Source: Planctomycetota bacterium
GTDB lineage: Bacteria > Planctomycetota > Planctomycetia > Pirellulales > UBA1268
Length of the DNA stretch: 24,192 nt
Assembly (NCBI GenBank): GCA_003669255.1
Contig: QWPO01000168.1
Span: 1 to 24,192 of the forward strand
Direction of reading: 5' to 3'
Part shown: piece by piece, positions 1-7,711 of the stretch
Position numbering within the stretch: the first letter of the stretch is position 1
Layout of the letters: each line of letters begins with the position of its first letter
Translations under genes and position numbers: made by a program
The notes under the pieces: generated by a model
Databases searched by the model: none
What the model saw: only the letters and a program-made list of their open reading frames with translations
What the model was told of the DNA's origin: nothing

Positions 1-50
1 AGAACGTCCTCCCCCTTCCCTCCTCGCTGATCGCGGCCGACGTCATTCAT
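1..50 (-). CDS. Possible 5' end of a partial gene continuing off the left edge
   Basis: On the minus strand an ATG at 50-48 opens a frame that stays open to the window edge (16 codons, beginning MNDVGRDQRG). It lies 61 bp downstream of the stop of the first carotenoid desaturase, on the same strand, so it could be the next gene of that operon. No clear ribosome binding site precedes it and the peptide is too short to assign to a family. It may be chance. Confidence 0.25.
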   Translation of the reverse strand, partial: MNDVGRDQRGGKGEDV

Positions 51-111
51 GGCGGTTATGGTAGTCGGCGCCCGAACCGCACGGGCTGGCGCGTCCAAGA
101 ACGACCCGCCC

Positions 112-1677
112 TCACACCCCGACCGCCGCCTGAGCGGAGGCCTCCACTTGCCCGACGAGTTTGTCCTGATCGACGCAGTCGGCCGCGATCCAGCCCGACA
201 TCAACACCATGGGCATTCCCGGCCCCGGGTGCGCCGAGCCACCGGCAAGGTAGAGCCCCTCGACGTCGGGCGAGCGGTTGGCCGGCTTGAACGCGCCGAG
301 ATACTTCCCGTGACTCGCGAGGCCATAGATCGCGCCATCGAGCACGTGGTAGCGGTCGTTGATGTCCTGCGGCGTGAGGGCCCGCTCAAACACGATGTGC
401 TTCTCGAGATCCTTCATGCCTGCGGTCCGCTCGAGCTTGCGGATGATCGTGTTGCGGTATTCGGGCAGCATCTTCTTCCAGTCATGGTGCGGCCGGAGGT
501 AGGGCGTGTGCACCAAGACGTAGAGCGCCTCGCCACCGGGGATCGCCACTTCCGGCTCCGTGACCGCCGGGGCGCAGACGTAGCAGGTCGGATCTGGAGC
601 TGGCTCGCCGCGGCGGTAGATCGCCTCGAACTCCTCGTGGGGATCCTGCGAGAAGACGAAGTTGTGATGGATCAGCTGCTCGTACCGTTTGTCGAGGCCG
701 AGGTAGAGCACCACGCCCGAGCACGCTGGCTCGTACTTCCGGCGGCCGAGAAACTTCCGCTGCGGCTGGCCGTTGAGGAGCTCGCGGTGGGTGCGGACGC
801 TGTCGGAGTTGCTCACGACGACCGCCGCGGGAATCGTCTCGCCAGCGGCCGTCTCCACACCGCGGACCTTGCCGTTCTCGACGATGACCCGCCGAATCGG
901 GGTGTTGGTGCGGATGTCGACGCCAAGGTCCACCGCGAGGCTTGCCAGCGCCCGTGGGACCGCGCCGGTGCCGCCCCGCGGATACCAGACGCCGTCGTTC
1001 GACTGCATGTGGGCGATGCCACAGAGCACGGCGGGCGACTGCTCGGGACAGCTGCCGACGTATTGGGTGTAGTGGTCGAGCATCTGCGCCGCCCGGGCGT
1101 CGGGCACGTACGACCGCACTGTGCCGGCCACGCTGTGACCGGGCCGCATCCCCATCAGTTCCTTGAGGAAGCCGACCGAGAAACTCTTGCGGACGTTGAC
1201 CATGTCGCGCATGCCGCCGACGCTTCGCCAGAAGAAGAACTCGTCGGAGAGCCGGTGGAGCCGTTGCGAGAGGGCCATGAACCGGCCATAGCCGTCGCCC
1301 GATCCCGAACCAGGGGCAAACTCGTCGAGCGTGGCTCGCATCGACGGCACGTCGGCGACGAGGTCGAGCGTGGTCCCGTCTTCGAAGAAGCTCCGCCACT
1401 GTGGGTCGAGCGGCACGAGGTCGAGATACTTCTCGAGGTCGCGGCCCGCCTCGGCGTAGATCCGCTTGAGCACCCGCGGGATCGTCAGGATCGTCGGCCC
1501 CATGTCGAAGCGGAATCCCTGCTCGGAGAGCACCGCCGCCTTCCCACCAACCCACGGGTTCTTGTCGCAGAGCGTCACGGCATAGCCGCGGGCCGCGAGC
1601 GTGCAGGCGGCGGCGAGACCGCCAAGTCCGGCCCCGACCACCACCACCCGGTTGTCACCCCGCGTCTGCCTCGTCAT
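112..1677 (-). CDS. CrtI/CrtN-family carotenoid (phytoene/diapophytoene-type) desaturase
   Basis: 521-residue FAD-dependent amine-oxidase-fold protein. The N-terminal dinucleotide-binding motif VVVVGAGLGGLAAA lies near residues 11-24 and is followed by the family pattern GGKAAVLSEQGFRFDMGPTI. The C-terminus carries the typical GLYLAGGSAHPGPGMPMVLMSG segment in which FAD and substrate meet. Family members introduce double bonds into (diapo)phytoene or oxidise carotenoid ends. The length is normal. The gene starts 54 bp after the stop of a second CrtI-family gene on the same strand, so both are probably co-transcribed. Known biology: planctomycetes make C30 carotenoids from squalene using several CrtN/CrtP-like paralogues. 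Which step this enzyme does (desaturase, or CrtP-like terminal oxidase) cannot be read from the sequence. The ATG at 1677 is chosen because the GAGAGG and GGAG stretches precede it and the dinucleotide fold follows directly. Confidence 0.9.
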   Translation of the reverse strand: MTRQTRGDNRVVVVGAGLGGLAAACTLAARGYAVTLCDKNPWVGGKAAVLSEQGFRFDMGPTILTIPRVLKRIYAEAGRDLEKYLDLVPLDPQWRSFFEDGTTLDLVADVPSMRATLDEFAPGSGSGDGYGRFMALSQRLHRLSDEFFFWRSVGGMRDMVNVRKSFSVGFLKELMGMRPGHSVAGTVRSYVPDARAAQMLDHYTQYVGSCPEQSPAVLCGIAHMQSNDGVWYPRGGTGAVPRALASLAVDLGVDIRTNTPIRRVIVENGKVRGVETAAGETIPAAVVVSNSDSVRTHRELLNGQPQRKFLGRRKYEPACSGVVLYLGLDKRYEQLIHHNFVFSQDPHEEFEAIYRRGEPAPDPTCYVCAPAVTEPEVAIPGGEALYVLVHTPYLRPHHDWKKMLPEYRNTIIRKLERTAGMKDLEKHIVFERALTPQDINDRYHVLDGAIYGLASHGKYLGAFKPANRSPDVEGLYLAGGSAHPGPGMPMVLMSGWIAADCVDQDKLVGQVEASAQAAVGV

Positions 1678-1731
1678 GCCTCTCGCTCCATCTGCTCGTG
1701 GTGGTCGTGTCCGGGAGTGCTCGCTGCCGCG

Positions 1732-3288
1732 TCAGACTGCGGCGGTCTTCTGGTGGCCTGCCTTGGCTGCGTGCCGGCCTCGCCGGGGTCGCACCGCCGA
1801 GCCGTCGAGGCCGAGATCGCCGAGCAGCAGGTCTGAGGTGATCCGCGCCGACGAGTAGATCACGGGCAGCCCGCTGCCGGGATGCGTGCCGCCGCCGACG
1901 AGGTACATCCCCTCCACGTCCTCAAACCGGTTGTGCGGCCGCATGTGCAGCATCTGGCCGAGGTCGTGGGAGAGGTTGAACGTCGCGCCACGGTAGATCT
2001 CGTAGTCGTCCTGCCAGTCGTCGGGCGTGATCATCTTCTCGTAGCGAATCCGCTCGCGGACGCCGCCGATCCCGACCCGCTCGAGCTGGTCGAGGGCCAC
2101 CTCGCGGAAGCCCGCCGCCTCCCGCCGCCAATCGACGTTGGGATGCCGATGGGTGGTGGGAATCAGCAGATAGAGCGTGCTCATCCCAGGGGGCGCGAGC
2201 GTGGAATCGGTGACGCCGGCGTTTTGCACGTACATCGAGGGGTCGCGGGAGAGGGCATGGCGGTGCTCGATGTCGGCGAGGTTGTCCCGGTAGTTCTCCG
2301 AGAGATAGATGTTGTGGTGTGCCACGTCGTCGTAGCGGCCCTCGATGCCGAGGTAGAGCATGAACGTCGAGCAGGAAAACCGCCGTGAGGCGATCTTTTT
2401 GTCGTTCCAGCGGCGACGGATCGCATCGGGCACCAATCGCGTCATCGTGCGGGCGAAGTCGGCGTTCACGACCGTCGCGTCGGCCGCATACTCGCCGCGC
2501 GACGTCTTCACGGCCGTGATCCGCCGCCCGGCGAAGGCCAGCGACTCGACCGGCTCCTCGTAGCGGATCTCGACGCCCATCTCCGTGGCGATCCGCGCCA
2601 TGGCCTCCGACACCGCGCCGCAGCCGCCGATCGGATGGAAAACGCCGTGCTCGTATTCGAGGAACGAGAGGATCGAGAACAGGCTCGGGCACTTGAAGGG
2701 CGACATGCCCAGATACTTCGACTGGAACGTGAATGCCAGTCGGATCCGCTCGTCGCTGAAGAAGGTGCCGAGTTCGGCGTCGAGGCTCCGCCACGGCTTG
2801 AGCATTGGCACGAGCTTGATCAGCTCGGGGCTCGCGAGGTCGAGCCAGCTCTGGAACGGCTGCTCGAGGAACGGCGCAAACCGCTCGAACTTGGCCCGCG
2901 TGCTCTCCATGAACCGGGTGAAGGCCCCGCGGTCGGCGGACGAGAATCGCGAGACTTCCGCCTCCATCCGGGCGATGTCGGGCGTGCAGGAGAGTTCGCC
3001 GCCGGCGCCGAAGATCAAGCGGTACTGCGGGTCGAGGCGGACCATCTCGACCTCCTGCCGCAGTTCGCGACCGCAGGTCTGGAAAATCTCCTCGAGCACC
3101 CGCGGGTAGAGGAAGAAGGTGGGGCCGAGATCGAACTTGAAGCCCTCGGGCGTGGCGATCGTGCTGGTACGCCCGCCGGGCACCGCGAGCCGCTCGAGCA
3201 CGCGCACCCGAACGCCCGACTGGGCCAGGAGCATTGCTGTGGCGAGGCCGCCCGGACCGGCTCCGATGATATTGACGGTCGGCGACAT
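1732..3288 (-). CDS. CrtI/CrtN-family carotenoid desaturase, second paralogue
   Basis: 518 residues from the ATG at 3288. The frame is open further upstream to 3363, but the dinucleotide motif VNIIGAGPGGLATAMLLAQ begins only at residue 5 of the shorter form, a GGAAGG precedes ATG 3288, and the predicted promoter makes the shorter form more likely. It has the same architecture as its downstream neighbour: PGGRTSTIATPEGFKFDLGP after the FAD motif, and GMYLVGGGTHPGSGLPVI near residue 470. A basic tail of about 30 residues follows. The two paralogues are clearly diverged, so they probably catalyse different oxidations of one carotenoid pathway (desaturation versus terminal oxidation). This gene is the first of the minus-strand operon. 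The role in pigment synthesis is inferred from family membership; the exact substrate is unknown. Confidence 0.9.
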   Translation of the reverse strand: MSPTVNIIGAGPGGLATAMLLAQSGVRVRVLERLAVPGGRTSTIATPEGFKFDLGPTFFLYPRVLEEIFQTCGRELRQEVEMVRLDPQYRLIFGAGGELSCTPDIARMEAEVSRFSSADRGAFTRFMESTRAKFERFAPFLEQPFQSWLDLASPELIKLVPMLKPWRSLDAELGTFFSDERIRLAFTFQSKYLGMSPFKCPSLFSILSFLEYEHGVFHPIGGCGAVSEAMARIATEMGVEIRYEEPVESLAFAGRRITAVKTSRGEYAADATVVNADFARTMTRLVPDAIRRRWNDKKIASRRFSCSTFMLYLGIEGRYDDVAHHNIYLSENYRDNLADIEHRHALSRDPSMYVQNAGVTDSTLAPPGMSTLYLLIPTTHRHPNVDWRREAAGFREVALDQLERVGIGGVRERIRYEKMITPDDWQDDYEIYRGATFNLSHDLGQMLHMRPHNRFEDVEGMYLVGGGTHPGSGLPVIYSSARITSDLLLGDLGLDGSAVRPRRGRHAAKAGHQKTAAV

Positions 3289-3347
3289 CCTGGCCCTTCC
3301 ACCATGCCGGGCCGGAACGCACGTCCCTGCCGCGTCGGTGATGACCC

Positions 3348-3377
3348 GTACTATAGGTGTCACCGGGGGAGGGTCAA
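3348..3377 (-). promoter_or_regulatory. Probable sigma-70-type promoter of the carotenoid operon
   Basis: Read on the minus strand, TTGACC (3377-3372) is followed after 16 bases by TATAGT (3355-3350), which matches TATAAT at five of six positions. TAGTAC at 3353-3348 would be the alternative with an 18-base spacer. It lies about 60 bp upstream of the desaturase ATG at 3288, in the gap after the stop of the repeat protein gene. Confidence 0.6.
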
Positions 3378-3393
3378 GAAACGCGGGAAGTCG

Positions 3394-3927
3394 TCAGTAC
3401 GGGATGTAGTAGGCGGAGCGAACCGGCCGCAGGCCACCGAACAGCCCCCGGCGATAGAGGGGCACGGCGACAGCTGCAGGGGCATAGTAGGCAGCGACAG
3501 GCTGTGCCACGACTTCGCTGACCACCGGTGAATAGGCCGTCGTCGGAGCGTAGTACGACGTGACGGCCACGGGCGCGGCCGGCGCGTACCCTGCCGTGTA
3601 GACCGGCGCGTAGCCTGCGGTATAGACCGGCGCGTAGCCCGCAGTGTAGGCCGGCGCGTAACCGGCCGAGTATGCCGGCGCGTAGGCGGATGTCACCGCG
3701 ACGGCCGACGTCGTCGCGACCACGGGTGGCGAAAAGGCGGTCACCGCGGCATAGTTGCCGGCGGGCGTGTAGTTGGAAACGTAGGTGGGCGCCGCGACGT
3801 AGGCGGGCGCGGCGACGACCGGCCGGTAGGCGCCGTAGTAGACGACCTGCGCATGGGCCGTGCCGCACGCGAGCACGGCGAGGCACGGAACGACCTGGGA
3901 CAGCAGGCATCGCAGCAGGGAACTCAT
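3394..3927 (-). CDS. Small secreted Tyr/Ala/Pro-repeat protein, function unknown
   Basis: 177 residues. The N-terminus has Arg at residue 6, a hydrophobic stretch (about residues 8-22) and an AHAQ-type signal peptidase site near residue 27, so export is likely. The mature part consists almost only of Tyr, Ala, Pro, Val and Thr. Its centre contains four to five tandem copies of an 8-residue unit of the form AGYAPVYT, encoded by 24-bp DNA repeats. There is no Cys and no catalytic motif. An AAAGGA stretch lies about 11 bases before the ATG. Low-complexity YAP-rich exported proteins of this kind are common in planctomycetes and may be surface or envelope components, but I recognise no characterised family. 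An alternative frame over the same region (3374-3910) is Arg-rich and is rejected as a shadow. Confidence 0.75.
   Translation of the reverse strand: MSSLLRCLLSQVVPCLAVLACGTAHAQVVYYGAYRPVVAAPAYVAAPTYVSNYTPAGNYAAVTAFSPPVVATTSAVAVTSAYAPAYSAGYAPAYTAGYAPVYTAGYAPVYTAGYAPAAPVAVTSYYAPTTAYSPVVSEVVAQPVAAYYAPAAVAVPLYRRGLFGGLRPVRSAYYIPY
3581..3690 (-). repeat. 24-bp in-frame tandem repeat (four full units plus a partial one)
   Basis: Units start at 3581, 3605, 3629 and 3653 on the plus strand, each beginning GGCGCGTA, with a partial fifth unit from 3677. They encode the 8-residue AGYAP[VA]Y[TS] repeats of the secreted protein. The changes between units are mostly synonymous or conservative, which suggests expansion under coding selection. 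Confidence 0.85.
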
Positions 3928-4158
3928 GGGATCAAAGGTCCTTTCCGGAGCGGCGAACGGGCCGCGACGGAGGCCACCCCGTCGCCGAGCATTCGATTCT
4001 TACGCCGCTCATCGAGGATACGTTCGATCGGGTTGGCCTTGCAAACTGCCCTCAAACTCTGACATTTTGCCCGTGAACTTGGCGAAGCGGCGACCACTGG
4101 GGGGCGGAAATACCGTCTCCTCCGGGATCGCGGCCCCCAAGCCTTCGGAGGCGACACC
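3928..4158. other. Divergent intergenic region
   Basis: These 231 bases separate the divergently transcribed repeat-protein gene and the MFS-acyltransferase gene, so promoters for both should lie here. I see AT-richer stretches (around 3995-4010 and 4040-4075) but no hexamer pair good enough to call and no stable palindrome. Confidence 0.4.
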
Positions 4159-6801
4159 TTGGACACCGCGGCCTCGACCTCCGCCTCTTCCGCTGCGATC
4201 GGTCACGGCCGCCGCGGATTCACCTCGCTGCTCGTCGTCCGCGGGCTGACGCTCGTGAACGACCATGCGCTGAAGTGGCTGGCCATCGGACTCGGCAAGC
4301 GGCTGGTGGATCAGGGCAACGTCTCGCTCGTGCTCACGATCGGGCTCGTCGGGCTGTCCCTGCCCTACGTGCTCTTCTCGTGGCTGGCAGGGTCGCTCGC
4401 GGACCGACACTCGAAAACGTCGGTCGTCCGCTGGTGCAAGGCGGCCGAGGTGCTGATCGCGGTGGCGGCCACGGCGGTGCTCGGCTTCGGCCTGAGCGAA
4501 GGTAAGGAGTGGCTGGGGCTGCCGACGGGCTTGTGGCTGCTCCTTGGAACGGTGATCGCGATCGGCACGCAGGCCGCGGTGATGACGCCGTCGATCGTCG
4601 GCGCGATTCCCGAACTCGTTCCGCCGGCGCGGCTGGCGAGTGCCAACGGACTATTTTCGCTGGTGTCGCTCGTCGCCGTGCTCACAGGCACGGCCGCCGG
4701 CAACTGGGTGGCCGACGCCACACCTCTGGCCCGAGAGGCCTCGGCCTGGGCACGCGGTTTTCCCACTGGCGTGCTGCTCGGAGGCACGGCGATTGCCGGA
4801 CTCATTGCAGCGATATGCCTGCCGCGACTGGCCGCCGCGGCGCCGCACGCACCGCCTGCCTGGAACGCGTTGGCCCGCACCTGGACCGACCTTGGCCTCC
4901 TCGCCCGCCAGCCCGAACTCGCCGCGGCCGCCGCCGGGATCGTCTTCTTCTGGGCGATTGGCGCCGTGGCCCAGGCCAACGTCGACCAGTTCGCCACCGA
5001 GGCGGGAGCCACCTCGCAGGCCCAGGTGGTGCCGCTCTTGGTGGCGCTGGTGGCCGGCATTGGCGTGGGGAGCGTGGTGACCGGGAAACTGGCGACCCGG
5101 CCTGCCGGGGCCGACCCACGCGTCGATCTTGGATTCGTGCCGCTTGGCGGCGTGATCATGGCCGTCGCGTTCGTGGCGCTCGCGTTCACCGGAGGCCGCT
5201 TCCTCGACGGCGGGGGAACGGCGTGGGGGCCGCTCCTTTGGCTCGTGGTGCTCGGCTTCGGGGCAGGCATGTTTGACGTGCCGCTCGAGACTTCCATGCA
5301 GGCCAAGAGCCCGCCGGATCGTCTCGGTGGCGTGCTTGCGGCCACCAATCTCCTGCTCTTTAGCGGCATGTTTCTGGCGTCGCTCGGCTATGGCGGGCTG
5401 CGGGCACCGCTCGGCCCCGGTGGTGCTCCGCTGCTGTCAGCCCGGGCGATCTTTGCGATCTTCGCCGTGCTCTCGCTGGGGGCTGCGGCCGTCGCCGTGT
5501 GGTGCGCGCCGCGGGCGACGCTGCGGCTGTTCGTGGCCTCGATCGTCCATGCAGGGTGGCGATTCCGCGTGCGCGGGATCGAGAACATTCCGGCGACTGG
5601 TCCGGCCGTCCTCGTCGGTAATCATCTCTCCTGGCTCGACGGATTCCTGCTGCCGATGTCGAGCCCACGGCCGGTCCGGATGGTGGTCTATGGACCGAAC
5701 ATCAAGGGTCGATTCCTGCGAATGCTCTCCGACCAATGGCGGTTCATCCTCTTTGATCCGCGTCCCAAGTCGATCGGCACGGCGCTCAAGACGATTCAGT
5801 CGGGCCTTGCCGACGGCGACGTGGTCGGCATCTTCTGCGAGGGGGGCATCTCGCGGACGGGCCAACTGCTCGGCTTCAAACGTGGGCTGGAGTGGCTGCT
5901 CGAAAAGGTGGAGTCGCCGATCGTGCCCGTCTCGATCGACGGGCTCTGGGGGAGCCGGCTGTCGTTCTCGGAAGGCTGCTTCTTCACGAAGTGGCCCCGG
6001 CTCTGGCGAAGACCGGTCACCGTCACGTTTGGCCGTGCCCTCCCCGCCGGCACCCGCACCGACATGGCCCGCCTGGCCCTCCAGGAGACGGCCGCCGGGG
6101 CGGTCGCGCAACGGCTCGATCCCCATGCTGCCACGGCCGAGGCCTTCGACGGCTGCTGCATGGTGCGGCGAACCGACCGACTCGTCGCCTCGCTCGCCCC
6201 GGGCTGTCCGCTCCACGACTCGCTCGGCCTGCATGGCGGCCGGCTGCTCGGGATCCGGGCCACGGTGCTCGACGCCAACGCTCCGGCCAACGCGGTTGCC
6301 GCGGCCCTCGCCCGCGAGAAGGCGACCATCTGGCTGGCGGAAATCGAGCAGGCGCTCGCCCTCGCTGGCCAGCCTGAGGCGTCGGCCGGCCTCGCGGCGC
6401 ACCTCGCCGCCGTGGTGCTGCCCATTGGGTCGTTGGCCGAGTTGCCGCGGGCCCGCGAGGCGATCGCGGCCTTCCGCGAGGCCTCTGGCATCGAGCCAGT
6501 CGTGGCCTACGCGCCGCCGGAGGTGGGCGGCCTCGTGGCAATGAACACGCCGGCAAAGCGGATTGAGTGGGACCACGAAACGATCAACCGTCCCGAAACT
6601 GTCGGCCGCGTCGTCAACGGGGTCGTGGTCTGGCCCCAGGCCGGAATGCGCCACCCACTGGGGCTTGCGTCGCTGGCGGCCGAGGGCATCCCCGACGATG
6701 CCACGGCCACGCTGGCGATCGCCGCAACAGGCGCAAAAGTGGCCCTCCTTACCGACGCGTTTGACGTCGACAAGGACGGGTTTCTGATCCCCAAGGCCTG
6801 A
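4159..6801 (+). CDS. MFS transporter-PlsC acyltransferase fusion with vestigial acyl-ligase tail (Aas-like)
   Basis: 880 residues starting at TTG 4159, supported by GGAGG seven bases upstream. Residues about 15-450 form a multi-pass MFS domain of the LplT/lysophospholipid-transporter type. Residues about 460-640 form a PlsC 1-acyl-glycerophosphate acyltransferase domain with the catalytic NHxxxxD motif (NHLSWLD, about 488-494), FCEGGISRTG (about 558) and VPVSIDGLWG (about 589). In complete three-part homologues an adenylate-forming acyl-ACP synthetase follows. Here only about 240 residues remain. They still show ligase-like pieces (EPVVAYAPPEVGGLVAMNTP near 775-797, RPETVGRVVNGV near 803, VDKDGFLIPKA at the end) but no TSGTTGxPK phosphate loop and no C-terminal lid. 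Likely role: flipping lysophospholipids inward and re-acylating them at the inner membrane. Loss of the ligase activity is an inference. Confidence 0.85.
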   Translation: MDTAASTSASSAAIGHGRRGFTSLLVVRGLTLVNDHALKWLAIGLGKRLVDQGNVSLVLTIGLVGLSLPYVLFSWLAGSLADRHSKTSVVRWCKAAEVLIAVAATAVLGFGLSEGKEWLGLPTGLWLLLGTVIAIGTQAAVMTPSIVGAIPELVPPARLASANGLFSLVSLVAVLTGTAAGNWVADATPLAREASAWARGFPTGVLLGGTAIAGLIAAICLPRLAAAAPHAPPAWNALARTWTDLGLLARQPELAAAAAGIVFFWAIGAVAQANVDQFATEAGATSQAQVVPLLVALVAGIGVGSVVTGKLATRPAGADPRVDLGFVPLGGVIMAVAFVALAFTGGRFLDGGGTAWGPLLWLVVLGFGAGMFDVPLETSMQAKSPPDRLGGVLAATNLLLFSGMFLASLGYGGLRAPLGPGGAPLLSARAIFAIFAVLSLGAAAVAVWCAPRATLRLFVASIVHAGWRFRVRGIENIPATGPAVLVGNHLSWLDGFLLPMSSPRPVRMVVYGPNIKGRFLRMLSDQWRFILFDPRPKSIGTALKTIQSGLADGDVVGIFCEGGISRTGQLLGFKRGLEWLLEKVESPIVPVSIDGLWGSRLSFSEGCFFTKWPRLWRRPVTVTFGRALPAGTRTDMARLALQETAAGAVAQRLDPHAATAEAFDGCCMVRRTDRLVASLAPGCPLHDSLGLHGGRLLGIRATVLDANAPANAVAAALAREKATIWLAEIEQALALAGQPEASAGLAAHLAAVVLPIGSLAELPRAREAIAAFREASGIEPVVAYAPPEVGGLVAMNTPAKRIEWDHETINRPETVGRVVNGVVVWPQAGMRHPLGLASLAAEGIPDDATATLAIAATGAKVALLTDAFDVDKDGFLIPKA

Positions 6802-6815
6802 CACCCCGCCGGTGA

Positions 6816-6883
6816 GGGGTGGAGCGATTTGCCCCAGGGGGTGGGGCGAATTGCCCCAGGGGTGGAGCGAATCGCTCCACCCC
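6816..6883. repeat. Three tandem 21-bp hairpin units downstream of the MFS-PlsC gene
   Basis: Three near-copies of the pattern GGGGTGGRGCGA..(T/C)GC(C/T)CCA lie at 6816-6836, 6838-6858 and 6859-6879. The second is a palindrome with TGGGGC and GCCCCA arms. The third extends into a perfect 12-bp inverted repeat (6859-6870 with 6872-6883, one central base). The array begins 14 bases after the stop codon. It could act as a terminator or mRNA 3'-end stabiliser, although no T-run follows. Confidence 0.7.
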
Positions 6884-6967
6884 TGCATCTGCATCAAGCG
6901 AGGTGCAAACCACGTTGGACACTTGTTTTCAATGGGTTTTCAGCTTTTTCCCAAAAAACTCTCGAAA

Positions 6968-6982
6968 TGGCACGCGGCTTGC
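6968..6982 (+). promoter_or_regulatory. Sigma-54 (RpoN) promoter of the PEP-CTERM gene
   Basis: TGGCAC (6968-6973), five bases, then TTGC (6979-6982): a full match to the -24/-12 consensus, with the invariant GG and GC separated by exactly ten bases. The start of transcription would fall near 6994, about 38 bases before the ATG at 7032. The AT-rich stretch 6920-6965 just upstream could hold activator sites. A TTGACA at 7002 has no partner at the right distance. Confidence 0.75.
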
Positions 6983-7031
6983 GGGGGTGTCAGGCGTCAG
7001 GTTGACATCACACCGCCTCTGAGACCCTCTC

Positions 7032-7664
7032 ATGATTTCCCTCCGCCGTCTGCCCGGTTCGCTCGCTTCTGCCCTCGCCCTGTCCGCACTCGCCGCTGGC
7101 GTCGTCGCGAGGGGTGAGGTGATCTTCAACACGTTTGATCCGACGCCGCCGCCCACCGTCAACAACGACGGTTACGTGACCATGTCTGCGGCGAACAACT
7201 ACTGGCAGAGTCAGGCGTTCACGACGGGCGGTTCGGCGACGGCGATCGATAAAATCACCTTCGATATGCAAACTTTTGGGTCTGCTTTCGAAATCGGCCT
7301 TTACGCGAGCAGTGGTACCGCACCAAACCTGACGTCTCTGATCGGCAGTATCTACAACCAAGGGTCCGGTGCATTTGCTGGCCCTCTTGTGGCCACGTTT
7401 TCAGCGATCAACCTTAATGCATCCACCGAGTATTGGGTCGTCGCCAAGCGGACCGGTGGAGCCAACGATTTGCTGTGGGGTTATACGAACGATCTCAGTG
7501 GCTTGGATAACGCCTACACGAGCGACAGCGGAACCAGTTGGACAACGAGCACTTCGTCGCCCATGCGGATGAAAGTGGAGGCCGTCCCCGAACCGCCGGC
7601 GATCGTGCTCTCGGGCATCGGCCTCGCGTCGGCGATGTATGCCTTCCGACGGCGCCGCGGCTGA
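7032..7664 (+). CDS. PEP-CTERM sorting-domain protein with choice-anchor R-like domain
   Basis: 210 residues. A signal peptide spans about residues 1-28 (two early Arg, then a Leu/Ala-rich core). The middle, with NTFDP near the start, a WQSQAFTTGG segment, IGLYASSGT and a STEYWVVA strand, matches the all-beta domain seen in choice-anchor R proteins. The last 25 residues form a PEP-CTERM signal: VPEP, a hydrophobic helix, then the basic end FRRRRG. Family knowledge: this tail is recognised by an exosortase (EpsH/XrtA-type), cleaved, and the protein is placed at the surface or in extracellular polysaccharide. No exosortase lies in the window. The gene stands alone behind a sigma-54 promoter. 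Its base composition is slightly less GC-rich than that of its neighbours, with more Asn, Thr and Ser codons, as is usual for exported proteins. Confidence 0.85.
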   Translation: MISLRRLPGSLASALALSALAAGVVARGEVIFNTFDPTPPPTVNNDGYVTMSAANNYWQSQAFTTGGSATAIDKITFDMQTFGSAFEIGLYASSGTAPNLTSLIGSIYNQGSGAFAGPLVATFSAINLNASTEYWVVAKRTGGANDLLWGYTNDLSGLDNAYTSDSGTSWTTSTSSPMRMKVEAVPEPPAIVLSGIGLASAMYAFRRRRG

Positions 7665-7711
7665 GACGGGCGGGCAGCGAGTTCCAGTCGGCTCGCACTC
7701 GCCACGCACCC

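Noticed and set aside
49..1836. 595-codon plus-strand open frame opposite the carotenoid desaturase
   Set aside because: The minus-strand frame encodes a recognisable FAD enzyme; the plus-strand product has no motif and mirrors third-position GC bias.
7002..7007. TTGACA as a sigma-70 -35 box for the PEP-CTERM gene
   Set aside because: No -10-like hexamer lies 16-18 bases downstream before the ATG, whereas the sigma-54 motif just upstream is complete.
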